A DNA stretch of 6,956 bases from Promethearchaeota archaeon (GCA_014730295.1 WJIN01000078.1:1-6956); one strand, 5' to 3'; positions 1 through 6,548 are shown, numbered from the stretch's first letter. Numbers and translations are program-made. The notes: generated by a model from the letters alone, not told the origin.

Positions 1-1859
1 AAACGGATAAAAAAAGCGCTGCAAATATTGATATAAACTTTGATAAATTTCAGAATGATAAGATCAATCTTAAATCTATTGAAAGCTATAAAATAACAGA
101 AAATTTCGATTATACTACAATCTTTAATCAATTTCGAGAAGACTTTTATCAATCAGCAATTAAAAAATTAGAAAAAGAACTTGAAAAAAATGAAAAAAAT
201 AAAATTTTCATTTTAGACGCCCCAACGGGTTCGGGAAAAACTTTGACAATGTTTGGATTAGCTTTATTATTGAAAAATCGTTTAAGAAAAAAAGAGATAT
301 ATCCCCAAATAATATACTCATTACCATTCATTTCAATAATTGACCAAAACTATAAGGTTCTACATAAAATTTTAGAAGTTTCTTTAGAACGCAAAATCAC
401 TACAGATCTAATTTTACCTTTTCATCATCTATCAGATAAATTTTTCGAATCTCCTTCTGAAGAGGAAATTTCCTTTAATGAGGGTTCCTTTTTAATAGAG
501 AATTGGCATAGTAAAATAATAGTCACATCTTTTTTTCAAATTTTCAAATCCATCTTTACAAATCAAAATCATTTACTCCAAAGATTTAACAAATTAACAA
601 ATTCTATAATAATTATTGATGAAATTCAAGCCATTCCTTCTTACCTACATAATATTATTAGCAAAACTCTTGAAATTTTATCTGATAAATTTGGCTGTTT
701 AATTATTATTGGAACGGCCACTTTTCCTAAAATTTTAAATTTTGATGAAGAAATTGAATTAATTGAATTGTATGATAAAGAATACCTTGGTAATAAATAC
801 AATCTATTCGAAAGAGATGGCCTTTTTCATCGGTATGAAGTAAATCTTAGTCTGGCAACTAACAAGAAAATAAATATGTCTCAATTAGTGGATTTTATTT
901 ACAAAGATATTGTTTCAAATAATTCTATGCAGAAAAATTTTGGAGTTATATTGAATACAGTAGAATCATCAAAAAAAATATACAATATTTTAAAAGAAAA
1001 ATTCAAAAATCATTGTCCTATTTACTTATCAACAAATATTCCTCCAGTGGAAAGACTTAAGAGGATTAATCAAATAAAAAATTTTTCCTCAGAGACTAGA
1101 TTTTTTGTTGTTTCTACTCAAGTCATTGAAGCAGGAGTAGATATTTCATTGGAAAAAATCTATAGAGATATGGCACCTTTGGATTCCATAGTTCAGACAT
1201 GTGGTAGAGTTAATAGAAATGCGAACCAAATGAAGGGTATTGTTTATTTGTTTGAGTTAATAGACGAAGAGAATAACTCTGAATCTTTTTCATGCTATAT
1301 ATACGATAAATTATTACTCTCTGAAACAAAATATTTGCTTAATGGAATAGATTCTCAAAGTATTCCAGAGTATATATTATCAGATTTGTGTGAAAAATAT
1401 TTTGAAAGATTAGATAATATTTCCCAGAAAGACTATGTAAAAGATAAATCAGATAATACGATTCATCTCCCCACATTAATTGAAAAAAATAAACATGCTG
1501 ATGTTGAGAGATATTTCAAACTTATTGAAGAATATGATGAAGAAATTACCATTTTTGTTATTGATGAGAGAGAATTCAATAAAAAAAAAGATTTTCCGAA
1601 CAATCCAAAAGAATTATGGGAGAAATATAAGGAAATTTATACAAATAAAAAAAAAGGTCTTGATAGATATTTATACCAAAAACGAGAGTTCGAAAAGATT
1701 AAGCGCCCGTTTTATGAACAATGTGTCAATCTCAGATTATCTAATAAACAAAAAAATGAGATATTGAAAAAATTGGTAGATAAAAAATTTAAAAATATTT
1801 ACTTCTTAGAGAGCACCTCTGAATTCTATGATAAGGATACTGGTATAAACCTCAAATAA
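1..1859 (+). CDS. cas3: CRISPR-associated helicase Cas3, 5'-truncated by window edge
   Basis: Cas3 is the ATP-dependent helicase (often fused to an HD nuclease) that Cascade recruits to unwind and degrade target DNA in type I CRISPR interference. The frame is open from codon 3-5 at the left edge, so the start lies outside the window. Superfamily 2 helicase motifs appear in order: Walker A APTGSGKT (219-242), a DEAD-like Walker B DEIQ (618-629), motif III GTATFP (711-728), motif V VIEAGVDIS (around 1122-1148) and motif VI QTCGRVNR (1194-1217). The C-terminal part, ending in a YDKDTG stretch, looks complete. About 72 residues precede Walker A and show no HD motif, so an HD domain would lie further upstream or in a separate gene. 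The gene is very AT-rich, with nine-A runs near 1581 and 1647, unlike cas6. Family call is firm; subtype I-B is likely but unproven without cas8/cas5/cas7. Confidence 0.93.
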   Translation, partial: TDKKSAANIDINFDKFQNDKINLKSIESYKITENFDYTTIFNQFREDFYQSAIKKLEKELEKNEKNKIFILDAPTGSGKTLTMFGLALLLKNRLRKKEIYPQIIYSLPFISIIDQNYKVLHKILEVSLERKITTDLILPFHHLSDKFFESPSEEEISFNEGSFLIENWHSKIIVTSFFQIFKSIFTNQNHLLQRFNKLTNSIIIIDEIQAIPSYLHNIISKTLEILSDKFGCLIIIGTATFPKILNFDEEIELIELYDKEYLGNKYNLFERDGLFHRYEVNLSLATNKKINMSQLVDFIYKDIVSNNSMQKNFGVILNTVESSKKIYNILKEKFKNHCPIYLSTNIPPVERLKRINQIKNFSSETRFFVVSTQVIEAGVDISLEKIYRDMAPLDSIVQTCGRVNRNANQMKGIVYLFELIDEENNSESFSCYIYDKLLLSETKYLLNGIDSQSIPEYILSDLCEKYFERLDNISQKDYVKDKSDNTIHLPTLIEKNKHADVERYFKLIEEYDEEITIFVIDEREFNKKKDFPNNPKELWEKYKEIYTNKKKGLDRYLYQKREFEKIKRPFYEQCVNLRLSNKQKNEILKKLVDKKFKNIYFLESTSEFYDKDTGINLK

Positions 1860-1887
1860 AAAAAAGTTAATGATACAAATTTTGGAT

Positions 1888-1897
1888 TTTTATAAAA
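1888..1897 (+). promoter_or_regulatory. TATA-box-like element before cas6
   Basis: The perfect palindrome TTTTATAAAA lies 34-43 bases upstream of the cas6 ATG in the 72-bp gap after cas3. This spacing fits an archaeal TATA box with a transcription start near 1917-1920 and a short leader. No Shine-Dalgarno sequence is visible before the ATG. It suggests cas6 can be transcribed independently of cas3. The call is inferred from position and composition in an AT-rich gap, so chance is possible. Confidence 0.45.
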
Positions 1898-1931
1898 CCT
1901 GAAAGATAACTGTAAAAGTAAAAAAATTAAC

Positions 1932-2810
1932 ATGTTGAAACTCAATTTCGAATTATTCCCCGAAGACGAACGAGTCAAGCCCTATAATCATCCCTACGGC
2001 TACGTCTTTCGGGGGGTAATCATGAAGTGGCTCAGCGAGAAAGAGCCAGAGCTTGTCCATATGCTCCATGAATATGAGGAAATCAGACCCTACTCAATTA
2101 ACTGCATAATACATAAAAAACAGCCCAAAATAGATTTCATTCTGATCTCTTACGATCACAAGCTCTCCCAATTTCTCATGAACGATATCTTGGCGGGCGA
2201 GAAGGTCAAGTTAGAACTCGGTGAAAAGAATTACTATATAAGTCGAATAAGTTTCGAGAAAGTCAATTTAAAAGGTTTATGCGAGAAAGCTAAGCCCGTG
2301 CGTGGATTTAACATTAATTTTGCGACTCCAGTCTATTTTAACACCAGTATGGGGGATTACCCTGTTCGATTTCCCATCCCCGCATTGCTTTTTGGTAATC
2401 TGGCACATATTTGGAATGAAGTCGCCGAGAATGTAGCCGAAATTAACCGAGATGAATTTATCGAGTGGATAAATGCCCATGTCTATATCACGGGCTTTAA
2501 AATGCGGTCGGCAAAAAGAGAGATAGGAAAGCGCCGTCCTGTGGTCGGAGGGCTGGGCAATGCCACATATCGGGTAAACCCAATTAACAAGAATTTCTAT
2601 AAAAAGAAATTGGAAATTTTAGAGCGCGAATATGATTACGAGTATGTAAACGACGATTATGAGCAGAATTGTCGTTGGCTCGAGATTCTCTGCGGGTTCG
2701 GAGAATACACAAACGCGGGGGGGAATCGCACAGCAGGTATGGGTGTGATACGATATTATCCCAAATATTACTTAAGAGAGCGGGACCTTATAAAAAGAGA
2801 AACAACTTAG
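1932..2810 (+). CDS. cas6: CRISPR repeat endoribonuclease Cas6
   Basis: Cas6 cuts the precursor CRISPR transcript within each repeat to give crRNAs for Cascade or type III complexes. The 292-residue protein has the classic layout. An N-terminal RAMP fold holds PYNHPY (residues 17-22) and a dipeptide LH followed by E around residue 46, which matches the catalytic-His region remembered for Pyrococcus Cas6. A central FATPVYF...PALLFGNL block (about 130-157) and GGLGNATYRV (206-215) are typical of the Cas6 C-terminal domain family (COG5551/PF10040). The signature glycine-rich loop, GFGEYTNAGGNRTAGMG, sits near residues 255-271. The ATG at 1932 is chosen because the RAMP strand MLKLNFELFPEDE begins there. 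GC is in the mid-40s percent in sampled lines, much higher than the preceding cas3. Placing cas6 after cas3 differs from the usual I-B order, where it leads the operon. The family is secure; which catalytic residues are used is inferred. Confidence 0.9.
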   Translation: MLKLNFELFPEDERVKPYNHPYGYVFRGVIMKWLSEKEPELVHMLHEYEEIRPYSINCIIHKKQPKIDFILISYDHKLSQFLMNDILAGEKVKLELGEKNYYISRISFEKVNLKGLCEKAKPVRGFNINFATPVYFNTSMGDYPVRFPIPALLFGNLAHIWNEVAENVAEINRDEFIEWINAHVYITGFKMRSAKREIGKRRPVVGGLGNATYRVNPINKNFYKKKLEILEREYDYEYVNDDYEQNCRWLEILCGFGEYTNAGGNRTAGMGVIRYYPKYYLRERDLIKRETT

Positions 2811-2823
2811 AATTCATTCCCAT

Positions 2824-2994
2824 ATGTTAACCATCTATGTGAATCTCTATGGCAACCCCTTCTGTGATATTCTCAAAAAAAAGAACAAGGTTATCTATGA
2901 GGATGAGCTCTATCAAACATTTGTTCATGTGGGTCCCTTAAATCTTGGGATTATTCAGAAGCGACTTAAAACAGTATCCGTCTTCAAATTTTAG
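2824..2994 (+). pseudogene. 56-codon ORF, possible remnant of a cas1 5' end
   Basis: This short frame starts 13 bp after the cas6 stop and ends at TAG 2992-2994. It encodes MLTIYVNLYGNPF, then a lysine-rich turn KKKNKVIYEDE, then FVHVGPLNLG. The pattern of a beta strand ending in YG, a basic turn, and a hydrophobic VGP-x-L block resembles the N-terminal beta domain of Cas1, and cas1 is a common neighbour at this position. The catalytic C-terminal domain is absent: the next bases are AT-rich and stop-laden in all frames I checked. Its codon and base composition match cas6, not the following spacer. No Shine-Dalgarno sequence is visible. It could equally be an unrelated small protein or a chance ORF. 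The Cas1 likeness is my own pattern reading and is weak. Confidence 0.3.
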
Positions 2995-3120
2995 TTTTTC
3001 TTAAAAATAAAATTAATTGCATTTAAATCAGGATCAGTGAGATGGTTCCTTCTAGCACGATCAAACTAAAATTATCATTTTTCTCTTTAGATAAATCACA
3101 TTTTTAGTAGCATGGCTATT
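2995..3120. other. Convergent intergenic region with T-rich tracts
   Basis: This spacer separates the rightward cas genes from the leftward DUF7000-like gene. It holds plus-strand T-rich tracts at 2995-3002 and 3078-3088 that could end transcription of the cas operon in the archaeal, stem-independent way. I find no CRISPR repeat units, tRNA-like fold or convincing reading frame here. Confidence 0.4.
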
Positions 3121-3615
3121 TCAATATGAAGATAAAAATTCTTCAATATCATGTATGAATTTTATCGTGCCATCCTCAATTTGTTTCGTCAATCCATCTA
3201 AATCCCGAAAATCCGGATTCTCGACTAAGATATGCTCTATGATCGAATCGATACCTTCTAAACTCGATGGGACGACATATTTATCCCACCCTTTGTTCCG
3301 AACCATATCCCAGTATTTTTTCTGAATGCTCTTGTTATACCCTGACAACCATACCTCAAATCTGAATTCCTCGTGAAGAAATACCAGTGCGACTCTCAAT
3401 TTTCGCGCTTTCAAGAGCGGAGGGTTGAGCGCAAAATAGGTCATATCCATATATCCAAAATAGATGTTGCCAGAGATGGCATAATCCGGAAATTTGCTTT
3501 TAAAATGGGAACGCAAGGACCCAATATATTCCATTAACCCTCGATATGCTTTCTGAATTATCCCTTTCTGCAGTTGGGATTTATACTCCAGCATACTCTC
3601 ATGAAATGACACCAT
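3121..3615 (-). CDS. DUF7000-like protein of unknown function
   Basis: The 164-residue protein recalls a family of uncharacterised proteins I know as DUF7000, found mostly in bacteria and some archaea. Conserved-looking blocks are an N-terminal helix, YKSQLQKGIIQKAYRGLMEY (residues 11-30), then SLRSHFKSKFPDY, GNIYFGYMDMTYFA, a charged strand with FLHEEFRFEVWLSGYNK, and a C-terminal helix IIEHILVENPDF. There is no signal peptide, membrane segment or metal-binding cluster, so a soluble cytoplasmic protein is likely. The start at 3615 is supported by a TATA-like element about 25 bp upstream; MLEY at residue 8 is an alternative start. It lies 92 bp downstream of the lrp-type regulator on the same strand and is convergent with cas6. 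No function can be assigned. The family name comes from memory and should be confirmed by profile search. Confidence 0.72.
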   Translation of the reverse strand: MVSFHESMLEYKSQLQKGIIQKAYRGLMEYIGSLRSHFKSKFPDYAISGNIYFGYMDMTYFALNPPLLKARKLRVALVFLHEEFRFEVWLSGYNKSIQKKYWDMVRNKGWDKYVVPSSLEGIDSIIEHILVENPDFRDLDGLTKQIEDGTIKFIHDIEEFLSSY

Positions 3616-3633
3616 ACTTTAAAGATATGAACA

Positions 3634-3646
3634 ATATATTATATAT
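3634..3646 (-). promoter_or_regulatory. TATA box for the DUF7000-like gene
   Basis: On the minus strand this reads ATATATAATATAT, preceded by a purine-containing AAGA that could be a BRE. Its centre lies about 25 bases upstream of the ATG at 3615, the distance expected for leaderless or nearly leaderless archaeal transcription. This supports both the start choice and separate transcription from lrp. Confidence 0.55.
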
Positions 3647-3673
3647 TCTTAATATGCTTAATACTTCAAATTT

Positions 3674-3690
3674 CAATTAATTCCTAATTG
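3674..3690. promoter_or_regulatory. Inverted repeat upstream of the DUF7000-like gene
   Basis: CAATTA (3674-3679) and TAATTG (3685-3690) form perfect 6-bp arms around a 5-base spacer. The element lies just past the lrp stop and about 30-55 bases upstream of the TATA box of the DUF7000-like gene. That position suits an activator site; it could instead be a weak transcript-end hairpin for lrp. Lrp-type proteins bind AT-rich dyads of about this size, so the neighbouring regulator is a candidate, by inference only. Confidence 0.3.
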
Positions 3691-3707
3691 CAAAAGACTG
3701 ATTCCGG

Positions 3708-4187
3708 TCAGAATTTGACTTGGTGTGTGTTCTTGTAAATATCGATGAAGCTCGCAACATCCATCAATGATCTAATCCCGTCCAAGGGCTTAATGTTCTT
3801 GTTGATAAACCTCCAGAGCTCCTTCTCGTCCTTTGCTAAGATCTGGACAATCATATCATGATCACCCGTCGATGATGCAATAAGTGGGATCTGGTCGAAA
3901 AACGAGAGCTTGTGTGCCACGGCGTCCATCTTCAATGGGTCCACGCTCAACCCGATGATCGCGATCGTGTCCAAGCCCGCCTTGAGCGGATCCACCAGCG
4001 GCCCTACACGCTTAATCACCCCTCGCACTTTCAAACTTTGAACACGCGAATGGACGGTACTAGCTGCTAAACCCAATCGTTCCCCCAGTTGTTCATAGGT
4101 CAGCTTCTTCCCTTGCTGTAATATATTGAGAAGCTTCTTGTCCAGATCGTCAAGCTCGTCATTCATCTTATACATAGTCCATCTCAC
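3708..4187 (-). CDS. Lrp/AsnC-family transcriptional regulator
   Basis: Lrp/AsnC proteins are small DNA-binding regulators whose effector domain often senses amino acids or other small metabolites. The N-terminal half (about residues 12-60) has the family winged helix-turn-helix: LDDLDKKLLNILQQ, then LTYEQLGERLGLAASTVHSRVQSL. The wing is GVIKRVGPLVDP. The C-terminal half (about 72-152) is a RAM domain, with IAIIGLSVDP opening the first strand and TGDHDMIVQILAKD and GIRSLMDV in the effector-binding region. The 159-residue length is normal. ATG at 4187 gives the longest product; ATGs at 4175 and 4166 also fit, and the last is closest to the usual N-terminus. GC is above 50% in sampled lines, the highest in the window. 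It is divergent from aor and upstream of the DUF7000-like gene, so either may be a target, along with itself. The effector is unknown. Confidence 0.92.
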   Translation of the reverse strand: MRWTMYKMNDELDDLDKKLLNILQQGKKLTYEQLGERLGLAASTVHSRVQSLKVRGVIKRVGPLVDPLKAGLDTIAIIGLSVDPLKMDAVAHKLSFFDQIPLIASSTGDHDMIVQILAKDEKELWRFINKNIKPLDGIRSLMDVASFIDIYKNTHQVKF

Positions 4188-4227
4188 ACACGCTTCGCAT
4201 TTTTTATTGACGCCTACATATAGAACC

Positions 4228-4246
4228 TATTTAAATGAATATTTAA
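4228..4246 (-). promoter_or_regulatory. lrp TATA box overlapping an AT dyad (possible autoregulatory operator)
   Basis: On the minus strand 4236-4228 reads ATTTAAATA, close to the archaeal TATA consensus and 41-49 bases before the ATG at 4187. It overlaps a dyad, TTAAAT (4231-4236) and ATTTAA (4241-4246) around a 4-base spacer. Lrp-family proteins commonly repress their own genes by binding over the promoter, so this overlap would suit autoregulation. The operator role is inferred. Confidence 0.45.
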
Positions 4247-4321
4247 GTCTTTCGAAGCATATATTTTCTAGAAGGAAATAGTTGGATGAGATTCGATGTG
4301 TCTTTTCATGCATAATGTGTA

Positions 4322-4329
4322 TTTATATA
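4322..4329 (+). promoter_or_regulatory. TATA box candidate for aor
   Basis: TTTATATA matches the archaeal TATA consensus and faces aor. A start about 25 bases downstream (near 4350) would give a leader of roughly 155 nt before the ATG at 4505. An alternative is the AATAATAT at 4462-4469, which would give a very short leader. The first fits the consensus better; the second fits the usual archaeal distance to the ATG. Confidence 0.4.
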
Positions 4330-4359
4330 GCACCTAATAATATTCTAATACGGAACAAC

Positions 4360-4380
4360 GCAATTTTGCGAATAAATTGC
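4360..4380. repeat. Inverted repeat GCAATTT-N7-AAATTGC
   Basis: Perfect 7-bp arms, GCAATTT (4360-4366) and AAATTGC (4374-4380), flank TGCGAAT. If transcription begins from the TATA at 4322, the element sits just downstream of the start. There it could be an operator blocking elongation or a 5' hairpin in the leader. Size and symmetry fit an Lrp-type or other dimeric regulator site. Confidence 0.4.
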
Positions 4381-4401
4381 AGAAAAATTGGGAAAAATAT
4401 T

Positions 4402-4420
4402 ATTCACTTTTCGCGTGAAT
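4402..4420. repeat. Inverted repeat ATTCAC-N7-GTGAAT
   Basis: Arms ATTCAC (4402-4407) and GTGAAT (4415-4420) are perfect complements around TTTTCGC. The 9-mer TTCACTTTT inside it (4403-4411) recurs exactly 40 bp downstream (4443-4451), where it is followed by more T. The central GTGAA can therefore pair with either copy. Operator or RNA hairpin are both possible. Confidence 0.3.
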
Positions 4421-4504
4421 GGAAGGCGGAAAATAGCGGATCTTCACTTTTTTGTCAAATGAATAATATTCGATCCAATCAAATTGAAGAGGCGAACAAA
4501 AAAA

Positions 4505-6355
4505 ATGACTTATTATGGAAAAGTATTAAGGGTAGATTTAAACAAAGAAAAATGGGAAGTAGAGGAGCTTGACGAGGAAATCGTTCGTAAATATATCGGT
4601 GGAAGGGGGATAGGAGATTATATTCTCTATAACGAGATGGAGCCGAACACAGATCCATTATCACCTGATAATATCATGGTAATCGCGTCTGGTGTTCTCA
4701 CGGATACGAAAGCACCCAGCAGTAGTCGATATATGGTGGTTACGAAGTCTCCATTAACAGGTACGATTCTTACCGCGAATTCCGGCGGAACATGGGGAGC
4801 CGCGTTAAGAAAGGCGGGATTTGATGTTTTGGTAATAAAAGGCAAAGCAAAGAAACCGGTCTATTTATGGATACATGATGGAGAGGTGGAAATTCGGAAA
4901 GCGAAGAAATACTGGGGAAAAATGGTCTCTGAAGTGGATGATGCCCTAAAAAGCGAGACAGATGAGAAGGCTCATGTGCTACAATGCGGTGTTGCCGGTG
5001 AGAAGCTTTCAAAAATCGCAGGCGTGATGAACGATAAATATAGAGCTGCGGGAAGAGGGGGTGCAGGCGCGGTGATGGGGAGTAAGAATTTAAAAGCAAT
5101 TGTTGTAAGAGGAACCCAAAAAACAGAGGTTGCGAATCCGGATGCTATGGATGAAGCTGTCCAAGAAACTGTCAACGCACTACAAAGCCACCCAGCTGGA
5201 GGAGATTTGACAAAATCTGGAGGTGCATTGAATGCGTTGGGAACTGCTGTCTTAGTGAATGTAATTAATGGTGCGGGAATATTACCCACTCGTAATTTTC
5301 AGACCGGGCAATTCGATGAGGCAGAAGATATTTCTGGAGAGACTATCGCCGATGATCTCTTGAAAAAGGCTGTGGCGTGTTATAAATGCCCGATAGCTTG
5401 TGGACGATGGGTTGACTATAACGAAGGCACCTGGGGCGGCAAGCATTATGAAAAAACGGAAGGAGAGAGTTTAGAATATGAAACCACCTGGGCATTTGGT
5501 GCTGAATTGGGAATTAATGACTTAGATGCCATTGCCAGAGCAAACTGGATATGTAATGAATATGGATTTGACACCATTTCGGCGGGAGTTACTATTGGAT
5601 TTGCCATGGAAGCCTATGAAAAAGGCCTAATTACAAAGGATGATTTAGGTTTCGAGTTGAAATGGGGCGATGCGGATGCAATGATTAAAACCTTAGAGAT
5701 GATGGGTAAGCGAGAGGGATTTGGAGACATCCTTGCAGATGGTTCTTTAGCTGCCGCCAAGAAAATCGGTAAGGGAGCGGAAGAATATACGATGCAAGCG
5801 AAAGGATTAGAACTACCTGCCTATGACCCTCGAGGTGCCTATGGTATTGGATTAAATTACGCCACATCTAATAGAGGTGGAGCCCATGTAAACGGCTATA
5901 CAATTGCTGCGGAGATAGCTGGAGCACCATTGAAGGCAGACCCATTCGATGCCAGCGCGGATAAAGTCGGGTTAACTATACTATTCCAAAACCTAACTGC
6001 TGCGGTGGATTCGACGGGAACATGTCTCTTTCAGACATTTTCTGCGGGAGCGGAAGAATTTGCTCCAATGGTCGGAGCCGTAATGGGATGGGACGATTTT
6101 TCAGCAGACGAATTTGTTAAAGCAGGTGAACGTATTTATGCCTTGGAAAGACAATTTAATGCCAGAGAAGGTTTTGGCAGAAAAGATGATTCATTACCAA
6201 AAAGATTGACGACTGAGGAGATGCCTGAAGGGCCGGCAAAAGGAAATAAACATCCTTTAGACTCGATGCTTGAGATATATTACGAGCAGAGAGGATATGA
6301 TAAGGAAGGACACCCCACCGAAGCGAAACTAAAAGAATTAGGATTAGAGGCATAA
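4505..6355 (+). CDS. aor: Tungsten-containing aldehyde:ferredoxin oxidoreductase
   Basis: AOR oxidises aldehydes to carboxylic acids with ferredoxin as electron acceptor, in the cytoplasm of anaerobes. It carries a bis-tungstopterin and one [4Fe-4S] cluster. I start it at ATG 4505 because MTYYGKVLRVDLN is the usual family N-terminus; GAGG lies about 12 bases upstream. A TTG at 4484 would add seven basic residues unlike the family. The 616 residues match the family length. Visible features are GGRGIGDYIL near residue 35, the pterin-contact region around SRYMVVTKSPLTG and ANSGG, DKYRAAGRGGAGAVMGSKNLKA, and a cluster motif CYKCPIAC with Cys292, 295 and 299 plus distal Cys507. His461 (in NRGGAHVNGY) and Glu326 (in EYETT) fall where the Pyrococcus furiosus AOR active-site His448 and Glu313 would align, by remembered spacing. 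No frameshift is seen. The substrate class within the AOR/FOR/WOR family cannot be settled from sequence. moaD follows 199 bp downstream. Confidence 0.95.
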   Translation: MTYYGKVLRVDLNKEKWEVEELDEEIVRKYIGGRGIGDYILYNEMEPNTDPLSPDNIMVIASGVLTDTKAPSSSRYMVVTKSPLTGTILTANSGGTWGAALRKAGFDVLVIKGKAKKPVYLWIHDGEVEIRKAKKYWGKMVSEVDDALKSETDEKAHVLQCGVAGEKLSKIAGVMNDKYRAAGRGGAGAVMGSKNLKAIVVRGTQKTEVANPDAMDEAVQETVNALQSHPAGGDLTKSGGALNALGTAVLVNVINGAGILPTRNFQTGQFDEAEDISGETIADDLLKKAVACYKCPIACGRWVDYNEGTWGGKHYEKTEGESLEYETTWAFGAELGINDLDAIARANWICNEYGFDTISAGVTIGFAMEAYEKGLITKDDLGFELKWGDADAMIKTLEMMGKREGFGDILADGSLAAAKKIGKGAEEYTMQAKGLELPAYDPRGAYGIGLNYATSNRGGAHVNGYTIAAEIAGAPLKADPFDASADKVGLTILFQNLTAAVDSTGTCLFQTFSAGAEEFAPMVGAVMGWDDFSADEFVKAGERIYALERQFNAREGFGRKDDSLPKRLTTEEMPEGPAKGNKHPLDSMLEIYYEQRGYDKEGHPTEAKLKELGLEA

Positions 6356-6403
6356 TTTACCTAATAGGAAATGAAAACAATCCAATCCAACCATATAACT
6401 AAC

Positions 6404-6428
6404 TATTTTCTATTTTTTTATATTTTTA
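6404..6428 (+). terminator. T-rich tract downstream of aor
   Basis: A pyrimidine-rich run with T4, T7 and T5 blocks lies about 50 bp after the aor stop, with no stable stem before it. This is the form of many archaeal intrinsic terminators. It would separate aor from moaD at least partly, in keeping with a promoter-like element before moaD. Confidence 0.45.
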
Positions 6429-6495
6429 GCTTTAGATTAATCAAAGTGGATCAATTTTAGTTATAAAATATCAAAACCAAATTTTTAAAATAATT

Positions 6496-6503
6496 TTAAT
6501 ATA
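6496..6503 (+). promoter_or_regulatory. TATA-like element before moaD-like gene
   Basis: TTAATATA lies about 52-59 bases before the ATG at 6555. A start near 6526 would leave a short leader containing the Shine-Dalgarno AAGGAGA. The surrounding spacer is very AT-rich, so the exact box is uncertain; TTTTTAAAA at 6482-6490 is an alternative. Confidence 0.4.
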
Positions 6504-6541
6504 TTATTATTGAGTATACATACGGACCCAATTCACAGTAT

Positions 6542-6548
6542 AAGGAGA
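6542..6548 (+). promoter_or_regulatory. Shine-Dalgarno site deciding the moaD-like start
   Basis: AAGGAGA ends six bases before the ATG at 6555, good spacing for a ribosome binding site. It decides against the in-frame upstream TTG at 6510, which has no such site and would add 15 residues unlike the family. Confidence 0.7.

Larger units (their letters stand above)
4188..4504. other. Divergent lrp-aor intergenic region, 317 bp
   Basis: This region carries the promoters of the leftward lrp and rightward aor genes. From left to right it holds a TTTAAATA-type TATA box for lrp inside an AT dyad (4228-4246), a TTTATATA element facing aor (4322-4329), a 21-bp inverted repeat (4360-4380), a second dyad (4402-4420), and three AATAATATT motifs. 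The frame open across 4282-4572 has TTG as its first start, runs into aor and has no recognisable motif, so I treat the region as non-coding. Confidence 0.6.

Noticed and set aside
1575..1660. Nine-A runs in cas3 as a possible frameshift or programmed slippage site
   Set aside because: The frame stays open through both runs to a typical Cas3 C-terminus, so there is no sign of a shift; the runs fit the overall AT bias.
1480..1767. 95-codon + strand frame inside cas3
   Set aside because: Lysine-rich shadow of the AT-rich cas3 coding frame, which is intact across the same bases.
2995..3120. Search for a CRISPR array or degenerate repeats after the cas genes
   Set aside because: No unit of 24-37 bases recurs here or elsewhere in the window; only short AT-rich words repeat by chance.
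4282..4572. 96-codon + strand frame across the lrp-aor intergenic region
   Set aside because: Starts with TTG, overlaps the aor start in another frame, shows no motif or ribosome binding site, and its region is rich in promoter-like and repeated elements.
4770..5289. Two long minus-strand frames inside aor (4770-5099 and 4972-5289)
   Set aside because: They lie wholly antisense to a well-supported AOR, have low-complexity Pro/Ser/Leu-rich or Ala/Pro-rich composition, and match no family I know.
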